Positions 1 through 7,717 of a DNA stretch of 23,897 nucleotides are shown here, one piece after another (position 1 is the first letter of the stretch; each line of letters begins with the position of its first letter). Under the pieces are notes generated by a model. It saw only the letters and a list, made by a program, of their open reading frames with translations, ran no database searches and was not told where the DNA came from. The translations under genes and the position numbers were made by a program. Source of the DNA: Lentisphaeria bacterium UBA1724 (GTDB lineage Bacteria > Verrucomicrobiota > Lentisphaeria > Oligosphaerales > Oligosphaeraceae); contig DCIO01000082.1 in assembly GCA_002315885.1 (NCBI GenBank), positions 1-23,897 on the forward strand, in the 5' to 3' direction.

Positions 1-67
1 CTGCATTACCTTGTGCTTTCTTCTCAACCGTTTGTGTGGGGAGGGAAGGCAGCGACGGCGGACGCCT

Positions 68-103
68 GGAAGCTTGCGCTTCCCTCGAAGCTCTCGCTTC
101 GAG
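68..103. repeat. Twin small hairpins
   Basis: Two perfect inverted repeats lie side by side. The first is GGAAGC (68-73), loop TTGC, GCTTCC (78-83). The second is CTCGAAGC (84-91), loop TCTC, GCTTCGAG (96-103). Both share the core GAAGC-N4-GCTTC, so they look like two members of one hairpin family rather than chance palindromes. Neither is followed by a T-run, so neither is a typical terminator. Confidence 0.55.
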
Positions 104-145
104 CACACAACTGCTTTACCTTGCTCCTTCTTTGCGGCCTGGGAG

Positions 146-170
146 GTAGCGACGGCGTCCCCGCCGTCGG
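146..170. repeat. GACGGCG palindromic repeat, copy 1
   Basis: A perfect 8-bp inverted repeat, CGACGGCG (150-157), loop TCCC, CGCCGTCG (162-169), is preceded by GTAG. A second copy with the same GTAG lead-in and a changed loop is at 23847-23870. Conserved stem with variable loop fits a REP-like dispersed palindromic element. Confidence 0.6.
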
Positions 171-229
171 GAAAGAACCACGACCGCGACGGCGAACGCC
201 TGCTTTACCTCGCTGTTGACTTCGGCGGA

Positions 230-280
230 TGCATCCACCGAAGAGCCAACTGAAGCGGGGATTGCAGAAGAAGCCCGGCA
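230..280. repeat. 51-bp duplicate of an internal peptidase-gene segment
   Basis: This stretch matches 1088-1138, inside the membrane peptidase gene, at 50 of 51 bases and in the same orientation. The single difference is g at 243 against t at 1101. Similarity stops abruptly on both sides. Read on the minus strand it encodes the same residues, with the core PGFFCNPRFSW, but it belongs to no complete gene here. It could be a short dispersed element or a fragment copied from the gene. Confidence 0.75.
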
Positions 281-530
281 TTGCTTTTCTGTGATTTTTT
301 GGAGAAATTTGCAAAATAAATAAGACAGGTTATCTTATAAAAGAAATCTACATGATTTCCATTTTTGGCGTTGAAGGCACTGCCGGTCAGCATTCCGGGA
401 ACATGGTCTTCAGCGCCATTTTTGTTTGACTTGAAAATCCAAAAAATATCCAGCGACAGGATTGTTTTTTCAATCCCCGCGGTATGTCTTTTCCATTCTT
501 GAAGACGAATTGAAGGGAATCCAATTCCCC

Positions 531-1424
531 CTATCCTAGGACTATTTTCCAGCGCAATTCGGTCTGCCAGGTCCCCAGGAGAGCCTTAACATCGGTGCAA
601 TCCGCCAGCTGGCGGATTTCCGTGTCGGTGGCGTGGAAGATGATTTTTCGCGCCATACTTTCATCGCCCTGATATGCAGTAGCGATATTCGCCAAGGCTT
701 TTTTGTAGATATGATAGCTCCGTGCCTGTCGTAGCACGAAAAAGAGCACCACGGCGCCAAAGACCGCCCAGCCAAGCCAGGGTGCGACTGCAGGCGTCAG
801 CATAGGCAGGAAAATCTGTGCGCACACCAGGAAGAGGCACGCCAGCAGGAAGACCAGACTATCCCACTGGGAGTGCATGATACCGCCCCAGACACGACGG
901 AAACCGCTTTTTGCAGTCTGGTAGGCAATCAGTTCCTCGAATTCCACAGAACCCAACCCCGACCGCGCCACATGGCAGAGCTCGTGGGCCAGGATTTCCT
1001 CACGGTCGTAGCAGAGGAATTTCTTCGCCTTGCGGAGCTTCTCGCTGATGATAAATATTGTGAAGAAATCCGGCGGGAAGGAGTATGTGCATCCACCGAA
1101 TAGCCAACTGAAGCGGGGATTGCAGAAGAAGCCCGGCACCCAGTCGCAACGGAAGCCGTAGAGACCGTCGGTGTGCTTCAATGGCGCCTCGAAGCAAGAG
1201 TGCGGAATCCGGTCCTTCGCCACGCAGAGCACGCCATCCAGATCCTTCTGGCCCGACTGGGACAACCCGGTCTCGAATTCCGCCAGGCTATTCTGTAGCG
1301 TTTCCAGGCGCCCAGCGAAGGCCTCTGCGTCTTCGCCCACCGCGGGAGACAATCCCCGCTCATCCAGCTTGCGGAGATACTTCAGGTCCTCTTCCCGAAC
1401 GCGTTGTAAATCCAGTTTTTCCAT
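531..1424 (-). CDS. Membrane zinc metallopeptidase-like protein
   Basis: The 297-residue protein has an HExxH zinc-binding motif (HELCH, residues 147-151) followed by glutamates at 161-164 (EFEE), one of which could be the third zinc ligand of a gluzincin-type peptidase. Two membrane segments follow (about 188-208 and 214-232). The last 65 residues are probably cytoplasmic. The N-terminal 90 residues are charged and helical. Residues 96-112 are encoded by a 51-bp segment repeated upstream of position 281. The start lies 12 bases after the stop of the EIIA gene, so it is probably the last gene of the operon. The substrate is unknown and I cannot match it to a named peptidase family. The zinc site is seen; peptidase activity is inferred. 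Confidence 0.65.
   Translation of the reverse strand: MEKLDLQRVREEDLKYLRKLDERGLSPAVGEDAEAFAGRLETLQNSLAEFETGLSQSGQKDLDGVLCVAKDRIPHSCFEAPLKHTDGLYGFRCDWVPGFFCNPRFSWLFGGCTYSFPPDFFTIFIISEKLRKAKKFLCYDREEILAHELCHVARSGLGSVEFEELIAYQTAKSGFRRVWGGIMHSQWDSLVFLLACLFLVCAQIFLPMLTPAVAPWLGWAVFGAVVLFFVLRQARSYHIYKKALANIATAYQGDESMARKIIFHATDTEIRQLADCTDVKALLGTWQTELRWKIVLG
1088..1138. repeat. In-gene copy of the 51-bp duplicate
   Basis: This is the copy of 230-280 that lies in frame inside the peptidase gene, encoding residues 96-112 ahead of the HExxH motif. Its length is exactly 17 codons. It does not interrupt the reading frame. Confidence 0.75.
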
Positions 1425-1436
1425 TCGCTACGAATA

Positions 1437-2108
1437 TTATGCGTTTTGCATTGCGGCCATCATTTCCTCGGGAGTCTCCGCGGCGCGGAGGGCCTCCAGG
1501 AGTTTTCCGTCTGCGATGGCAGTGCAGAGTTTGCTGAGCATCTGGATATGTTCTGCGGAATCCGCGGAACAGACCACGAAAAAGAGATCCGTAGGCACGC
1601 CATTCGCCTCCCCGAAGAAGACGGGCTTCGGGGTCTTACCCACGGCGATGAAAGGCTGTTCGCAGGTATATTCGTCCCGTGTCTGTGGGTGGCAAAGCGC
1701 GATGCCCTCCGCCATGGCGGTAGAGCCCACCTCTTCGCGTTGACGGAGATTCTCCAGGAATTCGTCGGGATTGTAGAGGAAGCCAGAATTTTCCGCGAGC
1801 TTCGTCAGCGAGCGCAGGATAGCGGGTTTGGTCTTGCCCTCCAGATTGGGCTCCATGATCTCCACGGAGCAGTAATCCGCCAGACGCATCTCTGTGTCAC
1901 CGCTTTGGGGCATACGCACCTGTTTCATAGGGAGATGCTTCACCAAATGATCCGTATACCAGTTGTCCACCACGGAATACTCGAAGACCATCCGCGTACC
2001 CTGGTTAATGCAGGGCAATTCCCCAGAGGTCACCAATGCGCGGACTTCCTTCGGCTCCATCTTCAGAAAGGACGCGGCTTCTTCTAGGCTCAGCAGTTTT
2101 ACAGGCAT
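1437..2108 (-). CDS. HTH domain fused to PTS EIIA (fructose/Ntr type)
   Basis: The first 55 or so residues look like an excisionase/MerR-type helix-turn-helix (LLSLEEAASFLKMEP, then SGELPC). The rest is a type-2 EIIA domain of the PTS: REEVGSTAMAEGIALCH at residues 124-140 corresponds to the family active site REELGST...GVAIPH, with the phosphorylatable His at 140. The usual proline before that His is cysteine here. No EIIB or EIIC gene is nearby. A regulatory, PtsN-like role is therefore more likely than sugar uptake, and the N-terminal domain suggests direct DNA or protein contact. It starts 5 bases after the phosphoesterase stop and so is probably co-transcribed with it. Family call is firm; role is inferred. 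Confidence 0.8.
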   Translation of the reverse strand: MPVKLLSLEEAASFLKMEPKEVRALVTSGELPCINQGTRMVFEYSVVDNWYTDHLVKHLPMKQVRMPQSGDTEMRLADYCSVEIMEPNLEGKTKPAILRSLTKLAENSGFLYNPDEFLENLRQREEVGSTAMAEGIALCHPQTRDEYTCEQPFIAVGKTPKPVFFGEANGVPTDLFFVVCSADSAEHIQMLSKLCTAIADGKLLEALRAAETPEEMMAAMQNA

Positions 2109-2113
2109 GGCGG

Positions 2114-3160
2114 TTACTTCTTTATCGCGGATTTCAGGGCGTATTGCAGGGCGTATTGCATCAACTTCTGGGTCAGCGCCTCGGATTGACTATCCAACGA
2201 CGCGTCAAATTGGAAAACCCGCGCAGGCATCATCTCGTACTCTTCCCGGTGATATTCCGTCACAGGGATAAGACCCTTTCGATGCTCCTTGGGGACAGGA
2301 GCGCAGAGCCATTTATCCACGGGGTGGTATTTGCCATCGGCGCCCTCCTCCCAATCCTGGGAGACCACCCCGAAGCGGTAGAAATTCAGCACTTTGAAAG
2401 CGGGGCAGTGACTGTGCCCCGTGGAAGGCGCGAGCCACTGCCGCCAATGCCCCCGGGTAAACTCTAGATTCAGGTGAACATGCCCCGCCAGCGCCAGAAA
2501 TGCTGTGGGGGTGTCATCCATCATCGTGGCGACTTTCGGCGCATCCAGCGTCATAGGCGGTTCGATGGGCTCGTGCTGGACAAAAATCACGGGCTTGTCT
2601 CCAGCCGCCGCGAACTGTGCCTTCAGCCACTCCAGGGTATCCGCTTCGTAAAGAGAGCAGCCATTGGATTTGCCGCCGCGGTCCATGGAAGCGCAGATAA
2701 ACCGATAACCGCCCAGCGTGAATGCAAATTTCGAGGGTCCGAAGACTCCCGCGAAGCCAGCGGGCCAGTTGTCCCCCGGCAGGACGATACGTGGGAGGTC
2801 ATTCCCGCACGCCGCATTCAGAAATTCACGAAAAGCCCGCTGTCGTGCAATGCCATCCGCGCCAATTCCCCAAGAATCCCCCGTAATCAGCAACGCAATG
2901 GGCTTGATTTCCGATTTGATTTGCTGTATCAGCCGATGGTGGTATTCCTTTTTGGCGGTATTTGTGATGTGCATATCCGAGAGCCACACCAGACGGAAGA
3001 GAGGGGTTTCTTTCGGATTGGCCCACTTGGGAATTTCCGTGCGAGGCTTGATTTCAAAGCGCTTTGCCATCTCCGTGAAGGTCCCCCGATTCGCACCCAA
3101 TTCCTGCGCAAAGGAGGTAATGAACAAAAACGCAAATGCAACGAATAGCCTGGCTTTCAT
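2114..3160 (-). CDS. Exported calcineurin-like metallophosphoesterase
   Basis: This 348-residue protein begins with a signal peptide (about residues 1-20). Metallophosphoesterase motifs appear in order: DMH (62-64), GDSWG (from 94), GDNW (129-132) where GNHD is expected, QHE (His 196) and GHVH (226-229). The GNHD position is unusual: aspartate replaces the metal-binding Asn, and the His is missing. I chose the ATG at 3160 because an AGGTGA lies just upstream. A GTG at 3169 sits right after the preceding stop but has no ribosome site. A 12-base tandem duplication near the 3' end repeats QYAL. The substrate is unknown, but the protein probably acts in the periplasm or at the cell surface. Confidence 0.75.
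   Translation of the reverse strand: MKARLFVAFAFLFITSFAQELGANRGTFTEMAKRFEIKPRTEIPKWANPKETPLFRLVWLSDMHITNTAKKEYHHRLIQQIKSEIKPIALLITGDSWGIGADGIARQRAFREFLNAACGNDLPRIVLPGDNWPAGFAGVFGPSKFAFTLGGYRFICASMDRGGKSNGCSLYEADTLEWLKAQFAAAGDKPVIFVQHEPIEPPMTLDAPKVATMMDDTPTAFLALAGHVHLNLEFTRGHWRQWLAPSTGHSHCPAFKVLNFYRFGVVSQDWEEGADGKYHPVDKWLCAPVPKEHRKGLIPVTEYHREEYEMMPARVFQFDASLDSQSEALTQKLMQYALQYALKSAIKK
2135..2158. repeat. 12-bp tandem duplication in coding DNA
   Basis: CAGGGCGTATTG occurs twice in direct succession (2135-2146 and 2147-2158) near the 3' end of the phosphoesterase gene. It keeps the frame and duplicates four residues in the C-terminal tail. Confidence 0.8.
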
Positions 3161-3169
3161 GGTCGTCAC

Positions 3170-5671
3170 CTATCGGGAGAGCGCCTCCTCCAACGCGGGG
3201 TCTTCCTGGATGCCATTGGAGACCGCCTGGCGATACCACCCCAATGCCTCCTTGCGCATGGATGCCGCCAGACGCTCCAGCGCCTCACGGTGGGCGCTGT
3301 CCTTCCGTGCCTGCAATTCCATCTCCGAGGAACGTGTCAGACCAATCATGGCCAGATTGAATGCGGCTTCGCCGTCCTGCCCATTCGCCTCCAGAGCCTT
3401 CTTCAACTGTATCATCGCCGCCTCACGCCACTGCATCGTACTCAATGCCTCGCCAAATAGCCGGGCAGTCTGACCATCATGAGGTTGAAGAGCCACCGCC
3501 CGAGCCAACGATGCCAGCGCCCACTCGGGTTGCTTCAACTGCAACTGGGAATACCCCAGCGCCAACAACACCTCTGTGTCATCCGGATTGCACTTCGAGG
3601 CCAAAGCCAAATACCGCGCCGCATCGCCGTCATTGCCCGCACGAGATGACAACAACCCCATGCGCTTCAATGCCAGGAAATTCTCGGGCTGCATCGCCAA
3701 CGCCTGGCTGTAATTCCACTGCGCGGCCTCCGTCTTTCCCGCACGCTCCGCATCCACACCCTGACGCAAAAAACCACGCAAAATGACCTGGTCCGTAGCA
3801 GACAACGCACTCCTGGAATCCTTCATTGCATCAGAAATCTCAATCTCCTTTGCGGTATTACTCGCATTTTCTTTCAACTCGTGACGATTCGCTTCAAGCT
3901 CGTCACTCAATTCCTTCAACGCACGCTCCAAATTCTGCTTCTCCTGCTCCCGACGAACCAACGCGGACTCCAGATTCTGCTGGCGTTTCTGGGCCTCTTC
4001 CAACTCCTTCTGCAATTCCTCCGCACGGTCTTTCCATATCTGAGCCGCCGCATCGGATTTCTCGGCAACAAGTGACGAAATATGCTCTTCCGTGGCCTTC
4101 TGCGCAGCTTCCATCTGTGCAAGACGCCCACTCAACTCCGTCACCTGTGCCTGCAATTGCGCCGCTTTCGCCTTGGTCGCATCCAACTCATCCTGGGCCT
4201 CCCTGGCTGTGGCAACAATCCCTTCTGTCGCAACCGAGGCTGTCCGCAGTTGCTGCAATTCCTGCGACAGACGCTCTTTCTCAGCCAGGGCCTTGAGATT
4301 GGCGGCTACCTCTTTTTGGGCCTTCGTCAAATCCGCCTCCATGGCAGCGATTTTTTGCATCAAATGATTTGTCTCCTGTTCCTGGCTGGCCAGGAGTTCC
4401 TTTTGGGCGGTAACGGTCTGCGTCATCCGAGTAATCTGGTCACGCAATTCCGCATTCTCTTCGCCGAGATGTCCCGCACGACCAAGTTGTTCCGCCATGG
4501 CATTGGCCGTTACATTGGCACGGTCTCGCTCTTCCGCAAGTTGCGTGGACAACCGCGTAGCCGCTTCCTCTGCCTGGGACAACTTCCGGCGTACATTCAG
4601 CAAATCCATCTGAGCCGACTGGAACTGCTCCTCTCGATTACGCAACTGGGCCAAAATCTTTTGGTGCTCTCCCTCCAATTTCTGTAATTCACCACGAAGA
4701 CGACTTGCTTCCCCCTGACTCGTCTCTAATGCCTTTGAACTCGCCAGGGAACGCTCTTGTGTCATCTTCGCAATTTCCGTATTAAGACGACTATTCTCCG
4801 TCTCCAAGGAGCGCTGAGAAAGCTGCAATTTCTGAATCTGGACCTCGCTGTCTTCCTGACGACTGCGGGCTTCTGAGGCCACGCGGCGCAATTCCGCAAT
4901 CTGCTCGGCGTCTTTCTTGCGGCCCTGGGCTTCTCGCTGAAGTTGTGTCAGAAGATCATCCCGAGCGGCAGCCACCTGTTCCAGCGTCCGTCCAGATGAC
5001 GCCAATTCCTCCTGCGAACGCTTCAGTTGCGTGGTAAGCTCATCCAACTGAGACAACCGCGGATCGGGCTTCTGGGCCTTCTTGATTTCCTCCTGGGCGG
5101 CATTCAACTGCGTCGTCAAGGTGCGGACCTGTGCCGCCAGTGTATCACGGTCCTTCCGCATGACCTGCAGATTCTCCTCTGCCGCAGCCTGGCTGGCGGC
5201 TTCCGCACGGGCGCGCTCCAACGCCAAGCGGGATTTCTCCAAATCCGCTGTCAGCTGGGATACGCGCTCCTTGACGGCCTGCAACTCCGATGCCTGGCTC
5301 GTTAACTGCGCGAAGATTTCATCCTTGGACAGGAACTCTACATTATTGCGATTCGCTTCCTTGATTTCCGCTATCTTCTGCTTGCAATAGTCAATTCGGT
5401 AGGTAATCAAGGACACATTCCAGCCAGGATACTGCGCCTGGACTTTCTCAAAGGTCTCCAGGGCATATTCGTAACTGTGCAACGCCGCCAGGGTAGCCTG
5501 GTCTCCCATGGACTTGTCCGCCTTTGTCATGGCCTCGTAGCCGCCCATCCAAAGACGACGGGCAGGGTCATTCTTCTCTGCCGCCACAGCAGACGTCAGC
5601 AAAAACACCGCCATTACCAAGTAAATACCCAGCAATACCTTTGGTGAAAATCCGTATTTCATAAATGCCAT
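3170..5671 (-). CDS. Exported long coiled-coil protein with C-terminal TPRs
   Basis: The 833-residue product has a signal peptide (hydrophobic run at about 9-30, VAAEK following). A short conserved-looking segment (about 35-110) contains Trp/Tyr-rich helices. A very long coiled coil rich in Glu, Gln, Leu and Ala runs from about 110 to 620. The last 200 residues are at least four TPR-like helix pairs, for example AAQWNYSQALAMQPENF and WALASLARAVALQPHD. Such a build suits a periplasmic scaffold or tether, but no enzymatic motif is visible. It starts 6 bases after the PNP-like gene and ends 9 bases before the phosphoesterase start, which supports joint expression. I cannot assign a name or family beyond these elements. 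Confidence 0.75.
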   Translation of the reverse strand: MAFMKYGFSPKVLLGIYLVMAVFLLTSAVAAEKNDPARRLWMGGYEAMTKADKSMGDQATLAALHSYEYALETFEKVQAQYPGWNVSLITYRIDYCKQKIAEIKEANRNNVEFLSKDEIFAQLTSQASELQAVKERVSQLTADLEKSRLALERARAEAASQAAAEENLQVMRKDRDTLAAQVRTLTTQLNAAQEEIKKAQKPDPRLSQLDELTTQLKRSQEELASSGRTLEQVAAARDDLLTQLQREAQGRKKDAEQIAELRRVASEARSRQEDSEVQIQKLQLSQRSLETENSRLNTEIAKMTQERSLASSKALETSQGEASRLRGELQKLEGEHQKILAQLRNREEQFQSAQMDLLNVRRKLSQAEEAATRLSTQLAEERDRANVTANAMAEQLGRAGHLGEENAELRDQITRMTQTVTAQKELLASQEQETNHLMQKIAAMEADLTKAQKEVAANLKALAEKERLSQELQQLRTASVATEGIVATAREAQDELDATKAKAAQLQAQVTELSGRLAQMEAAQKATEEHISSLVAEKSDAAAQIWKDRAEELQKELEEAQKRQQNLESALVRREQEKQNLERALKELSDELEANRHELKENASNTAKEIEISDAMKDSRSALSATDQVILRGFLRQGVDAERAGKTEAAQWNYSQALAMQPENFLALKRMGLLSSRAGNDGDAARYLALASKCNPDDTEVLLALGYSQLQLKQPEWALASLARAVALQPHDGQTARLFGEALSTMQWREAAMIQLKKALEANGQDGEAAFNLAMIGLTRSSEMELQARKDSAHREALERLAASMRKEALGWYRQAVSNGIQEDPALEEALSR

Positions 5672-5677
5672 GTTAAG

Positions 5678-6643
5678 TTAATGCCTCAAAAATGCCTTCA
5701 GGGGTGACGAACGGGTGGCGCATTGCTGGATTTTCGCGCGCAGGAGCTCCTCCACATCAGCCTCTGGGAGGAGATTTTCGCCGTATCCCTCCAGCGCGTC
5801 CTCCATCTCCCGCAGCGCCTTCCGCAGTCCCTGTTTCAGTTGTTTCGAGCAAAACACCCCCGTCTCCAGCATCTCCTGGCGGGTGAAATGGGGGATTGCG
5901 CCAGGGAGTATCTGCGCCCCCGCCAGCACCAGCGCCGAGACGCGGCAGGACAATGCGTGGGCAAGAATGAGATGCAGCACCAGGTCGTGCCCCAGGAATT
6001 CCGCACCGGCTTCACGAGCGTGGCGGGCTTCCGCAACCGTCGGCAGATGGAAGCCAGGCACACCGTGGTAGGTGCAGAGTTTCGGGGAATCACCGAATTC
6101 CGCCAGCGCGTTAATCAACTCCGAATTCTGGATCTGATCCAATGTCTCCGAGAGATTCGGATAGGGGTTGGGGACCTGCTGATGCAGGCCCTCCAACGGC
6201 GAAAACGCGAAGTCGTTGACGAAATCCGTCAGCATCCCCCACTTTCCTGCCTTCAAATCCGAATGGAGGCTGACCGCGGTATCCAGGAAAATGTGATTCT
6301 TTGCGCCCATGGCCCAAGCCAACGCCGTGGGGAAAAGCGCCGCGAGGGGACCATAGCCCTCTGCCACGCGACGTGCACCGCAGGCCGCCAGAACTGGGAC
6401 GCCGTTGCAATGCCCCGCCCGCAAAACCACCTCCTCGCCATCCAGATTCCGTGTGTCGGGCAAATCCTCCGAGAGCTTCCACAGGGGAATTTCCGCAACC
6501 ACATCCTCAAAGAATCCCCCCATGGCGTAGTCCGCCCCGAAATGCAGATAGAAGAGCCCCTGGAAATCCTGGGGAAGTTCCTGTCGCAGGCGCTGGGCCG
6601 CAGTCGCCACCTTGTCCAAGAATGTCTGTGTTTCCAAGGCCAT
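5678..6643 (-). CDS. Purine nucleoside phosphorylase-like protein, degenerate
   Basis: The 321-residue protein aligns by eye to trimeric PNP (PNP_UDP family). DLKAGKWGMLTDFVNDFAF (129-147) matches the FEVGDIMLIRDHINL region, and TYHGVPGFHLPTVAEAR (191-207) matches the TYVMVAGPSFETVAECR region. Most catalytic positions differ, however. The Glu of SFET is Pro, the Met of VGMS is His, the Asn of LITN is Gly, and the GRFHMYEG phosphate/His motif is not recognisable. The fold is likely kept; classical phosphorolysis seems unlikely. I placed the start at the ATG 2 bases after the transporter stop, since the open frame further upstream overlaps the transporter gene. Tight spacing suggests co-transcription with the transporter and the coiled-coil gene. 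Confidence 0.7.
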   Translation of the reverse strand: MALETQTFLDKVATAAQRLRQELPQDFQGLFYLHFGADYAMGGFFEDVVAEIPLWKLSEDLPDTRNLDGEEVVLRAGHCNGVPVLAACGARRVAEGYGPLAALFPTALAWAMGAKNHIFLDTAVSLHSDLKAGKWGMLTDFVNDFAFSPLEGLHQQVPNPYPNLSETLDQIQNSELINALAEFGDSPKLCTYHGVPGFHLPTVAEARHAREAGAEFLGHDLVLHLILAHALSCRVSALVLAGAQILPGAIPHFTRQEMLETGVFCSKQLKQGLRKALREMEDALEGYGENLLPEADVEELLRAKIQQCATRSSPLKAFLRH

Positions 6644-6645
6644 GG

Positions 6646-7596
6646 CTACTTCTTCTTTGCGCCGAAATGCAGGTGGTTCACTAGAAGCGAACTGACGATG
6701 ATGATTGTCCCGCATATTGTCCAGGCGTTCATTTTTTCGCCGGCGATAATGACTGCCATAAGACAAGCCAGGACGGGTTTCAGGAGGAAGGACATGCTGG
6801 CCAGGTAGGCAGAGATGTACTTCATGGAGCTGTAGTAGAGGTAGTATCCCAGCGTGGTACCCACAAGAATGAGAATGGAAAGAGGCTTCCATCCCACCAG
6901 ACAGCTATTCCAGACTTCATTTCCCGAGAAGCACAGCGCGATGGGAAGCACCAGCAGACTTCCGAAGAGTGACGAGAAGCCCATCAGGAGCCCCGCGCCA
7001 TAATTGGCCACCACGCGGCGCGTGATGCAGACGCTGCAGGCGAAAGTCAGTGCGGATGCCCACATCAGTAGAATTGCCCCCAGAGTGCTCATGGTGGGTG
7101 TGCCCTTTTCGAAGATGAAACAGGCGATGCCCAGCATTCCGATGGCCACTGCCAGCCACTTCCGCAACGTCCAGGGCTCGCCGTTGATGAAGCGCGCGAA
7201 GAAGATCGTGAAGAGCGCGTTGGAACTGAATACCACCGCTGCGGAGGAGGCATTCTCGAAAATCGAAACCGCGAATTGATAAAAACTGATGGAGATGGTG
7301 ACGCAGATGCTGCCGTTCAGCAGGAAGACGCCCATGTCCCGCCAGGTCAAGTGCCTGCCCTTCTTCACATAGGCGGGATAGAAGAGCGCGATGAGAATCA
7401 GCCCCGTCCAGAAGAAACGCTGGAAACAGAGCATGAAGCCATTGATTTCGTTGGCCCCCGCGCCCACCAGATAGCGGGCAAGCCACTTGCAGTTTAGTTC
7501 GATGGTACTGAATACCGCGATACCCAGCACACTCAACAGGATGCCAAGCGCAGTATTATTCTTGGGAGGCACAACAGGACTCGGAGAGTTTTCCAT
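6646..7596 (-). CDS. EamA/DMT-family inner-membrane transporter
   Basis: The 316-residue protein is almost entirely hydrophobic with about ten membrane segments in two similar halves (about 14-150 and 165-305), the usual build and size of EamA drug/metabolite transporters. Typical pieces are the FARFINGEPWTLRKWLAVA loop at the end of the first half and SFLLKPVLACLMAVIIAGEK in the second. Substrates of this family cannot be read from sequence and include metabolites and amino acids. The ATG at 7596 gives the expected length; a TTG at 7641 would add a non-typical N-terminal stretch. It appears to be the first gene of the six-gene operon. The 121 bases upstream are shared with the divergent gene at 7718. 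Confidence 0.85.
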   Translation of the reverse strand: MENSPSPVVPPKNNTALGILLSVLGIAVFSTIELNCKWLARYLVGAGANEINGFMLCFQRFFWTGLILIALFYPAYVKKGRHLTWRDMGVFLLNGSICVTISISFYQFAVSIFENASSAAVVFSSNALFTIFFARFINGEPWTLRKWLAVAIGMLGIACFIFEKGTPTMSTLGAILLMWASALTFACSVCITRRVVANYGAGLLMGFSSLFGSLLVLPIALCFSGNEVWNSCLVGWKPLSILILVGTTLGYYLYYSSMKYISAYLASMSFLLKPVLACLMAVIIAGEKMNAWTICGTIIIVSSLLVNHLHFGAKKK

Positions 7597-7717
7597 GGAT
7601 GATGACAGAATTTTCAAAAAAAGAATTATCTTATCCCACAACGGATTTCATGAAGAACACCCTCCCGAAAATCCACCAGGGGCAATTTTTACGTAAACAC
7701 TTAAAATATATCCCACT

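Larger units (their letters stand above)
1..215. repeat. Degenerate tandem repeat, about three units
   Basis: A motif close to CTGCTTTACCTTGCT starts at 1, 111 and 200. The first two copies are followed by AGCGACGGCG (from about 51 and 149), and ACGCCTG follows GACGGCG at about 62 and at 196. The units are roughly 110 and 89 bases long and have diverged. I see no open frame that would explain them. They look like intergenic repeat units, but the family cannot be named from one window. Confidence 0.5.
1..530. other. Gene-free left end with repeats
   Basis: I see no convincing coding region in these 530 bases. Positions 1-215 are built of degenerate repeats and hairpins, which have their own entries. 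Positions 230-280 duplicate a piece of the neighbouring peptidase gene. Positions 281-530 are A+T-rich and show only weak short inverted repeats (459-476 and 515-529). The latter two lie downstream of the minus-strand peptidase gene, but neither has a T-run next to its stem, so I do not call them terminators. Confidence 0.6.

Noticed and set aside
459..476. Terminator after the peptidase gene
   Set aside because: The stem GGATTG/CAATCC is short and its T6 lies in the loop rather than after the stem.
5723..6808. 361-codon plus-strand open frame opposite the PNP-like gene
   Set aside because: It mirrors the minus-strand gene, has no recognisable motif or ribosome site, and crosses into the neighbouring transporter gene.
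6644..6892. Longer N terminus for the PNP-like protein
   Set aside because: It overlaps the transporter gene in another frame. The ATG two bases after the transporter stop fits the operon spacing.
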